A stretch of 64,000 bases of DNA from Clostridium akagii DSM 12554. GTDB lineage: Bacteria > Bacillota > Clostridia > Clostridiales > Clostridiaceae. The stretch spans positions 310,001 to 374,000 of the forward strand of contig NZ_JMLK01000006.1 of the NCBI RefSeq assembly GCF_000686725.1. The letters are read 5' to 3'. Positions 30,548 to 40,206 of this stretch are shown here, in pieces. The stretch's first letter is position 1, and every line of letters begins with the position of its first letter. The notes below the pieces were generated by a model, which did not search any database, was not told the origin of the DNA, and saw nothing but the letters and a program-made list of their open reading frames with translations. The position numbers and the translations under genes were made by a program.

Positions 30548-32268
30548 GCCTTTTAGAAGAACTAATTCAATACAGTAACGATATAGTGGAAGGTAATATA
30601 GTAGCTTGCAAAAAACACAAATGGGCTTGTCAAAGATTTTTAAATGATTTAGCAAGAGAAGGTACAGAGGAATTCCCTTATGTTTTTGATGAAGAAAAAG
30701 CAAATAACTTTTTAGATTGGATGAGATTTTTCAAACATACTAAAGGACCATTGGCAGGGACACTTATAGAACCCCATATTATTCAAAGGTTTAATTTTGG
30801 GAATATATATGGATGGATAAAAATAAAAAATGGTTATAGGAGATTTAAGAAATCATACTGGCAAGTAGGGAGGAAAAATGCGAAGTCTCAAAGTGAAGCT
30901 TGCGTTGGTAATTATGAAACTTTTGCTGATGGTGAAAGCGCAAGTGAAGTATATTGTGCTGCAACAAAAACTAAACAAGCAAAAATAGTATGGAACGAAG
31001 CAAGATTACAAGTTAAAAGGTGCCAATTTTTGAAAGGTAAAAATAAGATAGCCAATGGTCAAATAATTCATATTAAATCAGACTCTTACATGACATATCT
31101 TAGTAAAGAAGATGGTAAAACAGGTGATGGATTTAATCCTCAGTGTGGAATAATTGATGAATATCACGCCCATCCAACAAGTGAAATGTATGACATTATT
31201 GTATCTGGTATGGGTTCAAGAACGCAACCATTAATGATGATTATTACAACTGCTGGATATGAATTAAATCATCCTTGCTATTCGGTTGAGTATAAATATG
31301 TTAGTAATATATTGAACCCCGACAGTACTACAGAAAATGACGAATATTATGTAATGATTAATGAGCTTGATAAAGACGAAAAGGGTAATTTATTAGATGA
31401 TATAAAGGACGAAAAAGTATGGCTTAAAGCCAACCCAATAGTAGCTGAAAATGAAGTTGGACTTGATTATTTAAGAGGAGAGCTGAAAGCGGCACTAGAT
31501 GCACCTGAGAAAATGAAAACATTTCTTACTAAAAACATGGATGTTTGGATTGATAAAAGAGCAAGTGGATATATGGAAATGGATAGATGGAAAGCTTGTG
31601 GTGATGATAAATTTGATTTAAATATATTAAAGAATGCAGAATGTATAGCAGGTTTAGATTTATCGGCAAAGATTGATTTAACATCTATTGATTGTGAGTT
31701 TAAACTTGACGATGGAAAAAGGGTTGTATTGAGCCATAGTTTTATGCCAAAAGATAGACTTGCAGCTAAAATGGACCAAGACAAAGTACGCTATGATCTA
31801 TGGGAAGAGCAAGGATGGCTTACATTAACTCCAGGAAGTGTAGTTGATTATAAATATATTAAAAAGTATATCAAAGACAAGGAACGGCTATATAGATGGA
31901 GGTTTAAAGAAATAGTATATGACCCATGGAATGCTACACAATTTGCTCAAGATATGGAATCAGACGGATATACTATGGTTGAAATGCGACAAGGGATAAG
32001 AAGCCTAGGAGAAGGTACAAAGGATTTTAGAGACGAAGTTTATGCAGGTAATATAATTCATAACAACAATCCAGTTTTAACATGGGCACTAGGAAATGCG
32101 GTTACTAAAGAAGATGCTAACGAAAATATTATGTTAGATAAAGCTAAAAGTACATTTAGGATTGATCCAGCTGCTGCAGCTATGAATGCACATGCAAGAA
32201 TGATTATTATTAATCCTAATGCTGGACATTCAGTTTATGCAAAACGTGGAATGAGAAGTTTATTATAA
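30544..32268 (+). CDS. terminase large subunit
   Basis: 574 aa. The ATPase domain has a variant Walker A (QVGRKNAKSQSEA), Walker B GIIDEYHAHP and coupling TTAGYELNHP. The nuclease domain has CIAGLDLSAKIDLTS, VYDPWNATQFAQDM and the C-terminal TFRIDPAAAAMNAHARM. It drives DNA into proheads and cuts concatemers. Full length for the HK97-type group. Confidence 0.95.
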   Translation: MSLLEELIQYSNDIVEGNIVACKKHKWACQRFLNDLAREGTEEFPYVFDEEKANNFLDWMRFFKHTKGPLAGTLIEPHIIQRFNFGNIYGWIKIKNGYRRFKKSYWQVGRKNAKSQSEACVGNYETFADGESASEVYCAATKTKQAKIVWNEARLQVKRCQFLKGKNKIANGQIIHIKSDSYMTYLSKEDGKTGDGFNPQCGIIDEYHAHPTSEMYDIIVSGMGSRTQPLMMIITTAGYELNHPCYSVEYKYVSNILNPDSTTENDEYYVMINELDKDEKGNLLDDIKDEKVWLKANPIVAENEVGLDYLRGELKAALDAPEKMKTFLTKNMDVWIDKRASGYMEMDRWKACGDDKFDLNILKNAECIAGLDLSAKIDLTSIDCEFKLDDGKRVVLSHSFMPKDRLAAKMDQDKVRYDLWEEQGWLTLTPGSVVDYKYIKKYIKDKERLYRWRFKEIVYDPWNATQFAQDMESDGYTMVEMRQGIRSLGEGTKDFRDEVYAGNIIHNNNPVLTWALGNAVTKEDANENIMLDKAKSTFRIDPAAAAMNAHARMIIINPNAGHSVYAKRGMRSLL

Positions 32269-32280
32269 GGAGCTAAATAA

Positions 32281-32685
32281 ATGTTTAATATATTAAGTAA
32301 ACTAAAAAGGTCAAAAGATGTACCGCTAGCCAATTTTAAAATTGATAGGCCACCTAAACAACCACGGAAAATACCTATGCCACCATGTGCACCACCAAGT
32401 TCAAAAATTGCACAATTATATACACTTAGTGATTTAATATCCTTAAGTGACAGAAACGTAATATCAGATAATGAATTTAAAAAGCTATCGAGAGGTTTTC
32501 TAAAACTAGATGCTGATAAACCATTAAGTAAAAATTATAGCTGTATTCATTGTGAAAAAGCTTTTCAAAGTAAACTGGATGATGCAAAATGCCCCAAATG
32601 TGGTGCATATGGAATTAGAGTACCACGAGTAAAACCAACTCCACCAAGGAATAGAGTAGTAAGGGATGAAAATCACCCTAAATGA
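32281..32685 (+). CDS. zinc-ribbon phage protein, 134 aa
   Basis: ATG after AAGGAGC. Proline-rich N-terminus (KIDRPPKQPRKIPMPPCAPP) and a ribbon YSCIHCEKAFQSK, KCPKCGAYGIRV type at about 88-112. Lies between terminase and portal; might aid packaging. Family not recognised. A weak hairpin near 32766-32793 follows. Confidence 0.68.
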   Translation: MFNILSKLKRSKDVPLANFKIDRPPKQPRKIPMPPCAPPSSKIAQLYTLSDLISLSDRNVISDNEFKKLSRGFLKLDADKPLSKNYSCIHCEKAFQSKLDDAKCPKCGAYGIRVPRVKPTPPRNRVVRDENHPK

Positions 32686-32835
32686 AAACGTGGAAATATT
32701 CGGGAAGAACTTAGGAAATATGTACTATATTAGTGTGCTATACTTGCAATATAGAAAAATTATTAGAGGGGCAGAATATGCCTTATTTTTATTTAAAGCT
32801 TTTTTATTTCAGATATGATTGGAGGTGGTTAAAAT

Positions 32836-34101
32836 TTGAATGAATTTCAGCAAAAAGCTGCAAAACTTATATTTGGTAAGACGTTTCAAGAAAAAGTTTC
32901 GGACTTTTTAACAGGTAATGATTTAGAAGGAGATAGCACAACAGGATTCAATATAGATAAAGTAACGGCAATGAAGTATAGCGCAGTTTTTGGTTGTGTG
33001 AGAGTTTTAGGAGAAACCTTTGCTAATACACCAGCCATGTTGTATAGAAAAGATAAAAACGGTGAAAGAAAAGAAACAAATGATCTAGCAATATATGATA
33101 TTTTACACAACGAACCCAACAGTGAAATGTCACCTTTCAATTTTAAAGAAATGTGTATGAATTCTTTAAATTTGGGAGGGAATAGTGTATCTCAAAGATT
33201 GCTGAATCGCAAAGGCGAATTGATAGGATTATATCCGTATGTTTATGATAGAGTGGAGATTCATAGAGATATTAATACCAAAAAACTTATATATACAGTA
33301 GATGGTAAGAAGGATTTTTCAAGAGAAGAGGTTCTGCACATACCAGGTATAAGTTTTGATGGGATTGTGGGATTAACACCAATAGAATACGCTGCATCTG
33401 CTATAAGATTAGGAATTTCATATGAACAATTTGGTGTTAATTTCTATAAGAATGGTGCAAACTCAACAGGTGCTTTTAAAAGTCCAGGAGTGCTGGAGGA
33501 AGTAGCATTTAATAGACTTAAAAAAGAATTGAAAACAAATTATACAGGTTTAAAAAATACTGGTACTCCAATGATTTTAGAAGATGGGTTAGAATTTCAA
33601 CCATTTCAAATTAAACCAGTTGATGCCCAACTTTTGGAAAGTAAGTATTTTCAAATAGAAGATATTTGCCGAATTTATAGAGTACCACAACATTTAGTCA
33701 ATAAACTTGATAGGTCCACAAATAATAATATAGAGCAACAAAGCCTTGAATTTGTTATGTACACAATGCTCCCATGGTTTAAAAGATGGGAAGACAATGT
33801 GAATATGCAATTATTAACACGAGAACAAAGACAAGCAGGCTATTATTTGGAATTTAAAGCAGACGCACTGTTACGTGGAGATATAGCAAGTAGAGCAACT
33901 TACTATGCACAAGGCAGGCAATGGGGTTGGCTATCTGTAAATGACATTCATAGACTTGAAAATATGCCTTCTATTGGAGAACCAGGAAACATCTATTTAC
34001 AACCTTTAAATATGGGTAAGGCTGGTGATATACAAACAAAAGACCAATTAAAGGCTATGACAGAAGCCATATACAATACTATTTTAAACAAAAACAAATA
34101 A
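32836..34101 (+). CDS. phage portal protein, HK97 family
   Basis: 421 aa; TTG start with GGAGGTGG at the right distance. KYSAVFGCVRVLGETFANTPAMLYRK, LGGNSVSQRLLNRKGELIGLYP and the clamp/stem region IEDICRIYRVPQHLVN are HK97-portal hallmarks. It forms the dodecameric entry ring of the head. Confidence 0.95.
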   Translation: MNEFQQKAAKLIFGKTFQEKVSDFLTGNDLEGDSTTGFNIDKVTAMKYSAVFGCVRVLGETFANTPAMLYRKDKNGERKETNDLAIYDILHNEPNSEMSPFNFKEMCMNSLNLGGNSVSQRLLNRKGELIGLYPYVYDRVEIHRDINTKKLIYTVDGKKDFSREEVLHIPGISFDGIVGLTPIEYAASAIRLGISYEQFGVNFYKNGANSTGAFKSPGVLEEVAFNRLKKELKTNYTGLKNTGTPMILEDGLEFQPFQIKPVDAQLLESKYFQIEDICRIYRVPQHLVNKLDRSTNNNIEQQSLEFVMYTMLPWFKRWEDNVNMQLLTREQRQAGYYLEFKADALLRGDIASRATYYAQGRQWGWLSVNDIHRLENMPSIGEPGNIYLQPLNMGKAGDIQTKDQLKAMTEAIYNTILNKNK

Positions 34102-34124
34102 AAGGCTATTAAGCCTTATTTTTA
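34101..34124 (+). terminator. short terminator after portal
   Basis: AAGGCT/AGCCTT stem then ATTTTT; partial read-through is expected inside this operon. Confidence 0.5.
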
Positions 34125-34186
34125 TGCTTAAAATTAAGTTTAACTACTTATTTTATAGATTAATTACTTTGAAAGGAGGTAAATAT

Positions 34187-35062
34187 ATGCCTAAAATATA
34201 TCAATTTACTAAAAAAGATAAAACAGGGAATATTAAGAATGTTGGCAAAATGGAAATTAAAAATCAATCAAACAATTCAGCAGATTTATATTTTTATGGT
34301 GATATTGTAAGTATTGCTTACAATGCGGAAGATTGGTGGAGTTTTGGAGACCCGGAGGATAAAGCACCACAAGATGTTGCGGATTTTTTAAATGAACTTG
34401 ATGGAATGACAGATGTAAATATACACATAAACAGTGGTGGTGGTGATGTATTTGCTGGAATAGCGATATATAACATACTCAAAAGCAATGATGCGAACAA
34501 AACAACTTATGTTGATGGACTAGCTGCAAGTGCTGCAAGCATAATAGCATTGGCAGGAAATACAGTAATAATTCCTTCATCAGCGCAATTTATGATACAC
34601 AATGCATGGACTTTTGCACAGGGAAACGCAAATGATTTCAGACAAACAGCAGATTGGCTAGACCAAATTGGATTGTCTCTAGTAAATATCTACATGGACA
34701 ATGCAAAAGATGGTGTAACAGAAGAACAAATAAAACAAATGATGGATGATGAAACATGGATGACAGGGGAACAAACATCAGAGTATTTTAATGTACAGGT
34801 AGATAAAACAGCAACAGTGGCAGCTTGTGCAAATAGTGAATTCTTTGGAAAGTATAAACACTTACCTAAAAGCCTTGCTAAGAAAGAGCCACAAGCAGCT
34901 AAAAACTCACAAGACAGTAACAGTGAAATATTAAAAGCACTAAATAAGATAAATAATAAACTTGAAGAGTTAGAAAAAACAGTTATTGAAGAGCCTAAAC
35001 TACAAGATAACAAAACAATAGAACAATTAAAAGCAAAATTGGCTTTAGAATGCACACTCTAA
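34187..35062 (+). CDS. ClpP-like head maturation protease (S14)
   Basis: I choose ATG 34187 because AAAGGAGG lies just before it; the open frame begins earlier. 291 aa. INSGGGDVFAGIAIYNIL is the oxyanion region, GLAASAASIIALAG holds the catalytic Ser, SAQFMIHNAWTF the His, and VNIYMDNAKDGVTEEQI surrounds the Asp. The extra C-terminal coiled coil may act as scaffold. It cleaves the capsid delta domain. Confidence 0.93.
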   Translation: MPKIYQFTKKDKTGNIKNVGKMEIKNQSNNSADLYFYGDIVSIAYNAEDWWSFGDPEDKAPQDVADFLNELDGMTDVNIHINSGGGDVFAGIAIYNILKSNDANKTTYVDGLAASAASIIALAGNTVIIPSSAQFMIHNAWTFAQGNANDFRQTADWLDQIGLSLVNIYMDNAKDGVTEEQIKQMMDDETWMTGEQTSEYFNVQVDKTATVAACANSEFFGKYKHLPKSLAKKEPQAAKNSQDSNSEILKALNKINNKLEELEKTVIEEPKLQDNKTIEQLKAKLALECTL

Positions 35063-35103
35063 GGTTATTTTTATGCAAAAAATAAAAATTCGGGGGTAAA
35101 AAA

Positions 35104-36387
35104 TTGGATAAATTAAAAGAATTACAAGACAAAAAAGCAGCATTACAGGTACAAGCAAAGGCATTAATCGCTAAAGATGATGCTACAGCGGAGGAAATAC
35201 AGGCAAAACAGGATGAAATAAAGGCTGTAAATGCAAAAATAAGTGCTCAAGAACAAATAATTGAGGATGAAAAAGTACAAGCAGCAGCAAAGGCATCTGC
35301 TAAGAAAGTAGTTAACGATCCTTTATATGCCGACCCAGCTAATCACAGTAAAGACAAGTGGAAAGGCGGCATAGGTGAATTTTTACAAGCAGTTTCACAG
35401 GCATCTGCACCAAGTGCTAGAATAGATAATCGTTTAATATTACAGAATTCTGCAAGCGGGACAAATGAAAATGTTGGTTCAGAGGGTGGATTTTTAATGG
35501 ATACCGACTTTATAACTGATCTTATGAGTTCAATGAATGCTGAAACACAAGTTGCTAACAGAATAAGAAAAATCCCTATAGGCGCAAATACAAATAAATT
35601 AAATACTGTAGGAATTGATGAAAATAGCAGGGCAGATGGAAGTAGATGGGGCGGTGTTCAAGCTTATTGGGGTGCAGAAGCTGGAACAGTTGCAGCCAGT
35701 AAACCAAAGTTTAGAGATTTCGAATTAAAGCTTGAAAAGCTAATCGGACTTTGCTATGCAACTGATGAATTACTTCAAGATTCTACAGCATTAGGAAATA
35801 TAATTCAACAAGGGTTCGCAGAGGAAATGTCATTCAAAGTTGATGATTCAATAATTAACGGCGATGGTATTGGAAAGCCTTTAGGAATATTAAATTCAAA
35901 AGCATTAATTACTGTACCAAAAGAAACAAGTCAAGCTTCTGGAACTATAGTAGCGGCAAACATAAATAAAATGTGGATTAGGTTGCCTGCTAGATTAAAG
36001 AAAAATGCAGTTTGGTATATAAATCAGGAACTAGATTCACAACTTACTGAAATGGCATTTAATGCTGGAACAGGCGGTACTATTCATCCGTTAGCAATTG
36101 AATATTTGCAAAAAGGAACATTAAAAGGAGCACCAGTTATTCCAATAGAACAGGCAGCTGGATTAGGAACTGCTGGAGATATTATATTATGTGATCCTAC
36201 ACAATATGTTGGAATTGATAAGAGCGCACCTAGAGCTGATGTTTCTATTCATGTAAGATTTTTATATGATGAACAATTATTCAGATTTATCTATAGATTT
36301 AATGGAGCACCATTTAGGGATAAGCCTATTACTCCATACAAAGGTACAACTACATTAAGCCCATTTGTAACATTAGCAAGTAGATAA
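35104..36387 (+). CDS. major capsid protein, HK97 family
   Basis: 427 aa; TTG start behind CGGGGG. Residues 1-75 are a coiled-coil delta domain (KLKELQDKKAALQVQAKALIAKD) removed on maturation. The HK97 fold follows: GGFLMDTDFITDLMSSMNAET, FELKLEKLIGLCYATDELLQDS, DSIINGDGIGKPLGILN, and the C-terminal FRFIYRFNGAPF. Confidence 0.95.
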   Translation: MDKLKELQDKKAALQVQAKALIAKDDATAEEIQAKQDEIKAVNAKISAQEQIIEDEKVQAAAKASAKKVVNDPLYADPANHSKDKWKGGIGEFLQAVSQASAPSARIDNRLILQNSASGTNENVGSEGGFLMDTDFITDLMSSMNAETQVANRIRKIPIGANTNKLNTVGIDENSRADGSRWGGVQAYWGAEAGTVAASKPKFRDFELKLEKLIGLCYATDELLQDSTALGNIIQQGFAEEMSFKVDDSIINGDGIGKPLGILNSKALITVPKETSQASGTIVAANINKMWIRLPARLKKNAVWYINQELDSQLTEMAFNAGTGGTIHPLAIEYLQKGTLKGAPVIPIEQAAGLGTAGDIILCDPTQYVGIDKSAPRADVSIHVRFLYDEQLFRFIYRFNGAPFRDKPITPYKGTTTLSPFVTLASR

Positions 36388-36408
36388 TTTGAGAGGAGAG
36401 ATATTAAT

Positions 36409-36840
36409 ATGAGATGTTTAACATTTATACCAGAATCACATAGAACAAGAGTACTTTTAGCGCCACAAACAACAGCAGTAGGAGAGGCGAGCTATGTTGC
36501 CCCAACTCCTGGTGTTCAAAAAATAACTATAAGGGCAATTGTGTCTATGGGAAATGCAGCACCACTGGCACTAACTTTAAATTCTGCTGATGATGCAGTG
36601 GGAACAAACCCAGTGGCATTTGCTGATATTCCTGTTTTTGTCGGAGGAGTTAGACAAACAGACGCACACTTGTATACCATAGATGCCGATACTGGTAATT
36701 TTATAGTGGATTTTTGCATAACACCTGAACTTATTCCACAAGGAAAAACATTAGGATTAAGTTACGCAATTAGCAATGCAGCGAATTTAATTTCTGCTGA
36801 AATAATTGAAGAAACTGTATATGCTCCAACAGCTTCTTAA
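36409..36840 (+). CDS. head-associated protein (possible decoration protein)
   Basis: 143 aa, ATG after GAGAGGAGAG. Beta-rich (VQKITIRAIVSMGNAAPLAL, PVFVGGVRQTDAHLYTID) and Ala-rich, without helices. Position right after the capsid gene fits a decoration or head-fibre protein, as in many HK97-type phages. Family not recognised. Confidence 0.6.
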   Translation: MRCLTFIPESHRTRVLLAPQTTAVGEASYVAPTPGVQKITIRAIVSMGNAAPLALTLNSADDAVGTNPVAFADIPVFVGGVRQTDAHLYTIDADTGNFIVDFCITPELIPQGKTLGLSYAISNAANLISAEIIEETVYAPTAS

Positions 36841-36878
36841 TAATTGGTGGCTAGTCCACCTTTTAAGGTTGTGATCTT

Positions 36879-37526
36879 ATGAATACAGAATATAATTTAA
36901 AACTGGTTACACCACCAGTAATTGAACCTTTAACGTTGCAAGAAGCACAAGCATATTTAAGGGTAGAAGATATAACAGATGATGAAGAAAACTCTTATAT
37001 TCAAACGCTTATAACAGCCGCTAGAGAATGGTGTGAAACATATCAGCACAGGGCATATATAACTCAGACGTGGGAAATGTCATTAAAAGAATTTCCATGC
37101 GCTAGGGAGGATTCTTTAAACAATTATCATATACCTAATATTATTGAAATACCTAAAGGAAATTTGCAAACTATTAATAGCATAAATTACAAAGACATAT
37201 ACGGTACTGAATTTAATTTAGTTGAAAATGTTGATTATATAGCTAGTAATAGTGGGATTTTAGGAAAGATATGCCCACCATATGGCACAATATTTCCGTA
37301 TGGACCATTATGGCCATTAGATCCTATAATAATAAATTTCACTTGTGGATACGGTGATAATGCTACTAAAGTACCACAAAAAGTCAAACAAGCTATGTTT
37401 ATGCTTATAAGCCATTGGTACGATAACAGGTCTATTATAAGTGAACTAAGAAGTGTTGATGTTACAAAAGAAATGGCATTTGCCGTTACATCTTTATTAA
37501 AAATGGATAGGATAACTATATTGTAG
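36879..37526 (+). CDS. head-tail connector protein (gp6-like)
   Basis: 215 aa. TLQEAQAYLRVEDITDDEENSYIQTLITAAREWCETYQHRA is the standard start of the phage connector family; CGYGDNATKVPQKVKQAMFMLISHWYDNR is its C-terminal core. It forms the ring beneath the portal. Confidence 0.9.
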   Translation: MNTEYNLKLVTPPVIEPLTLQEAQAYLRVEDITDDEENSYIQTLITAAREWCETYQHRAYITQTWEMSLKEFPCAREDSLNNYHIPNIIEIPKGNLQTINSINYKDIYGTEFNLVENVDYIASNSGILGKICPPYGTIFPYGPLWPLDPIIINFTCGYGDNATKVPQKVKQAMFMLISHWYDNRSIISELRSVDVTKEMAFAVTSLLKMDRITIL

Positions 37527-37538
37527 GTGGTGGATTAA

Positions 37539-37889
37539 ATGGGTGCAGGAAAATATAATCACAAAATAACAATTGTTCAAAATATAAATAGAAATTTATC
37601 TAATCCGCCTACAGATGAAAATGGTACACCTTTAGAAAATTGGCAACCATTTAAAAAACCTTGGAGTAGAAAAGAAGGATTGAACGCAAGATTATTTTAT
37701 GCAGCGGCCGCAAGTCAAAGTGAAACAGACACAATATTTTTAATTAGATATTTTAAAGGCATTACTCCAGATATGAAAATTGTTGATAATGAAGGCACTT
37801 ATTTAATTAAAGGTAAGCCAGCGGATAAAGATGGAAATAGAAAAGAACTGACTATTTATACAGAAGAGGTGGTTAATAGTGGGAGTTAA
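37539..37889 (+). CDS. head closure / head-tail adaptor protein
   Basis: 116 aa, ATG after GTAGGTGG. NHKITIVQNINRNLS and FLIRYFKGITPDMKIVDNEGTYLIKG match the SPP1 gp16/HK97 stopper-like family. It plugs the filled head and docks the tail. Confidence 0.85.
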   Translation: MGAGKYNHKITIVQNINRNLSNPPTDENGTPLENWQPFKKPWSRKEGLNARLFYAAAASQSETDTIFLIRYFKGITPDMKIVDNEGTYLIKGKPADKDGNRKELTIYTEEVVNSGS

Positions 37890-38274
37890 TGTAGAACTCC
37901 AAGGTATGGGGGACTTACTCAATAGAATTGAAATGATGGGGCAGAAAACATCTAAGGTTATTAATCCAATACTAAAAGAAGCAGCTGGACCAATGCTTGA
38001 AGAAATTCAGAAAACAACAGAATTTATTGACCATTCACACAACCTTAGAAATGCCATGAAAATGAGTAAGGTTAAAACTATTAATGGTGTTAAGGCTATA
38101 TGGGTTGGTGATGTAGATAAAGAAGCAAACTATAGTTGGTATGTAGAATTTGGACATACGAATCAACATGGAAAGGTTGTTCCAGCGCATCCATTTATGC
38201 GACCAGCTTTTCAAAATAACAAATATGTGGCTAAGAAAATAATAATATCCAAATTAAAGGAGGCTTTAAGATGA
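37879..38274 (+). CDS. HK97 gp10-like tail completion protein
   Basis: 131 aa; GTG start overlaps the previous gene by 11 bases. VELQGMGDLLNRIEMMG, LRNAMKMSKVK and YSWYVEFGHTNQHGKVVPAHPFMRPAFQNNK are the gp10-family signatures. Confidence 0.92.
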   Translation: MGVNVELQGMGDLLNRIEMMGQKTSKVINPILKEAAGPMLEEIQKTTEFIDHSHNLRNAMKMSKVKTINGVKAIWVGDVDKEANYSWYVEFGHTNQHGKVVPAHPFMRPAFQNNKYVAKKIIISKLKEALR

Positions 38275-38605
38275 ATATTTATAATGTTCTTAAAACTGCT
38301 TTAGCATCTTTAACTATTCCATGTGTGCAGACAATTTATGGGGGGCTGCAACAACATATATCACCTATTCTAAATATAACGATAAAGGTAGTGCGTTTGC
38401 AGAAACTACAAAGGAAATGGCAAAACATTATCATGTACAGGTTGATTTGTGGAGTAAAGAACTTCAAGTTGAGTTAGAAGAACAGATAAAAATTTTATTA
38501 TCAAACAATGGATTCTGTGAGATAACAGCACAAAATTTATATGAACCTGAAACAAAAACATATCATACACCGATTAGTTGTACGTATGTAGACGAGCACT
38601 CATGA
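38271..38605 (+). pseudogene. tail-terminator-like protein (DUF3168-type), frame broken at a G6 run
   Basis: ATG at 38271 (overlapping the upstream stop, AAGGAGG before it) reads MNIYNVLKTALASLTIPCVQT. At the G run 38340-38345 the normal continuation (AATTYITYSKYNDKGSAFA, HYHVQVDLWSKELQVELEEQI, HTPISCTYVDEHS) is in the -1 frame and ends at 38605. Joined it would be about 111 aa, the usual length. A functional tail needs this gene, so either the read is one G short, slippage corrects it, or the prophage is defective. Confidence 0.75.
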
Positions 38606-38619
38606 TTGAGTGCATTTTT
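38596..38619 (+). terminator. terminator before the tail tube gene
   Basis: GCACTC-ATGATT-GAGTGC then ATTTTTT; the stem overlaps the stop codon of the preceding gene. Confidence 0.65.
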
Positions 38620-38648
38620 TATGTAAAAATTTAAGGAGAGTGATTTTA

Positions 38649-39557
38649 ATGCCAGCAACAGGAATAACAAAATTTGCAGTAGCAATAAATACAGCAGATA
38701 CAATAAATAACTTAGCATATAATACTCCAGTAGTATTTCAGAACATACAGGAATTAGACATAAAGCCAAAACAAAATACAGACAAGGCATATGCAGAAAA
38801 CAGACTTATAGATCAAGCAACTTTGTTTGATTCAGCAGATTTAACGGCACAATGGTACGATTTATATGTACAAGAAAGGGCGCTTATATTAGGACAAAAT
38901 ATATCAGCAGAGGGTGGAACTTATGCAGCATTAGGAGATACAGCACCTTATTTAGCAGCTCTTTATAAATCACCACTAACAGGAAACCAAGGTAATAGGT
39001 ACGGAGTAGTTTACAAAGGGCAGTTTACATTGCCTGATGACACAATGAAGGGACTGGAAGGCAAACCGGATTTAGGACAAGTACCTAAAGTGACAGGTTC
39101 ATTCCAACCAACCAATTTTGTAATTAAAGTTACGGATCCGAATACAGGATTACTCGTAGAGAAACATCCGTGGGAATATCATATTGATACTACACAGGAT
39201 TTGGATGAAATGTGGTTTGGAAATGTTTATATTCCTGGAGTAGATACAACTGCATTGACAGCAACTACGATACCACTTGATGCGGCAACAGGGGTTTCAG
39301 CTAGTGGAAGTGTAGTTATTACATTTAATAAAGCATTAAATGTCGATACGGTAAATGGTACTAACATATTTTTGATGAAAGCTGATGGAACTTCCATAGC
39401 CACAGCAGTAACAATTGATAGTACAAATAAAATAATTACAATTGACCCAATAGCAAATTTAGCAGTTGGTGATTATGTAGGAATTGTGACAGAAGGAGTA
39501 ACTAGCCTTAGTGGTGTTAAATTATCAGATAAATTAGCAATTAACTTTACAGTATAA
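38649..39557 (+). CDS. major tail tube protein with C-terminal Ig-like domain
   Basis: 302 aa from ATG 38649 (AAGGAGAG before it). Residues 1-205 are the tube domain (TGITKFAVAINTADTIN, QELDIKPKQNTDKAYAENRL, YGVVYKGQFTLPDDTM). Residues 210-302 are an SbsA/Big-type Ig domain (TIPLDAATGVSASGSVVITF, NKIITIDPIANLAVGDY) displayed on the tail outside, probably for weak binding to cell surfaces. Confidence 0.87.
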   Translation: MPATGITKFAVAINTADTINNLAYNTPVVFQNIQELDIKPKQNTDKAYAENRLIDQATLFDSADLTAQWYDLYVQERALILGQNISAEGGTYAALGDTAPYLAALYKSPLTGNQGNRYGVVYKGQFTLPDDTMKGLEGKPDLGQVPKVTGSFQPTNFVIKVTDPNTGLLVEKHPWEYHIDTTQDLDEMWFGNVYIPGVDTTALTATTIPLDAATGVSASGSVVITFNKALNVDTVNGTNIFLMKADGTSIATAVTIDSTNKIITIDPIANLAVGDYVGIVTEGVTSLSGVKLSDKLAINFTV

Positions 39558-39560
39558 AAG

Positions 39561-39582
39561 GAAAGGGCGTAAAAACCCTTTC
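39561..39582 (+). terminator. hairpin after the tail tube gene
   Basis: GAAAGGG-CGTAAAAA-CCCTTTC. No T run, so it may rather reduce expression of downstream genes or stabilise the tube mRNA. Confidence 0.5.
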
Positions 39583-39679
39583 TATTAAATTTGAAGAAAA
39601 TAGTTTATAACCAAGCAGGTAATGAACTTTATAATAACTTTAAGATAAGATAAAAAATATATTGGAGCGTGAAAAAATA

Positions 39680-40021
39680 ATGGAATTAGAAATAGTTTTA
39701 GAGAAGGGTAAAGGAATTGATAAAAATAATAAGCCAATTATAGAAAAGAAAACTTATAAAACATTTAATCCAAAACTTAAAATGGTTAGAAAATCACTTG
39801 AGGTTTTAAATAGCGGAGCATTTGACCACATTACTCCAGAAAGCATTGATGAGATAGGAAATTTCATAGTTGAACTATTTGAAAAGCAATTTACTATAGA
39901 TGAACTATTTGAGGAATTACCAGCTGATCAATTTAAAACTAAAGCATTTGAATATATGAATACTATCTTAAATACCATGGGTGTGAAATTAAATACAGTC
40001 CCCCAAGAAAAGGTGGAGTAA
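39680..40021 (+). CDS. tail assembly chaperone, short form (gpG-like)
   Basis: 113 aa from ATG 39680 (GGAGCG 12 bases upstream; an in-frame TTG lies at 39662). ETYKTFNPKLKMVRKSLEVLNS-type start (here KKTYKTFNPKLKMVRKSLEV) and FIVELFEKQFTIDELFEELP are typical for the chaperone that coats the tape measure before tube assembly. Confidence 0.85.
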   Translation: MELEIVLEKGKGIDKNNKPIIEKKTYKTFNPKLKMVRKSLEVLNSGAFDHITPESIDEIGNFIVELFEKQFTIDELFEELPADQFKTKAFEYMNTILNTMGVKLNTVPQEKVE

Positions 40022-40188
40022 CTAAAAAACTAACTCCACTGGATTTTATTAAAGAACTTTATATAGATCTAATGCAAACACAATCTATATCGCAAATTGA
40101 TGATATGGATTTCTTTTGGTACTTAGATTTAATAACATATTCAGTAGTAAAGCCAAAAGAATTAACACCTATAGACCAAATCTTTTAA
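39680..40188 (+). CDS. tail assembly chaperone, frameshifted long form (gpGT-like)
   Basis: The short form stops at 40019-40021. In the -1 frame the sequence continues GGVTKKLTPLDFIKELYIDL, DFFWYLDLITYSVV to TAA at 40186-40188, with no start of its own. The slip site is probably GAAAAG at 40007-40012 (A-site AAG). This conserved arrangement gives about 169 aa, and the T part recruits tail tube subunits. Confidence 0.8.
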
Positions 40189-40206
40189 GAAAGGAGGTTA
40201 ATTTAT

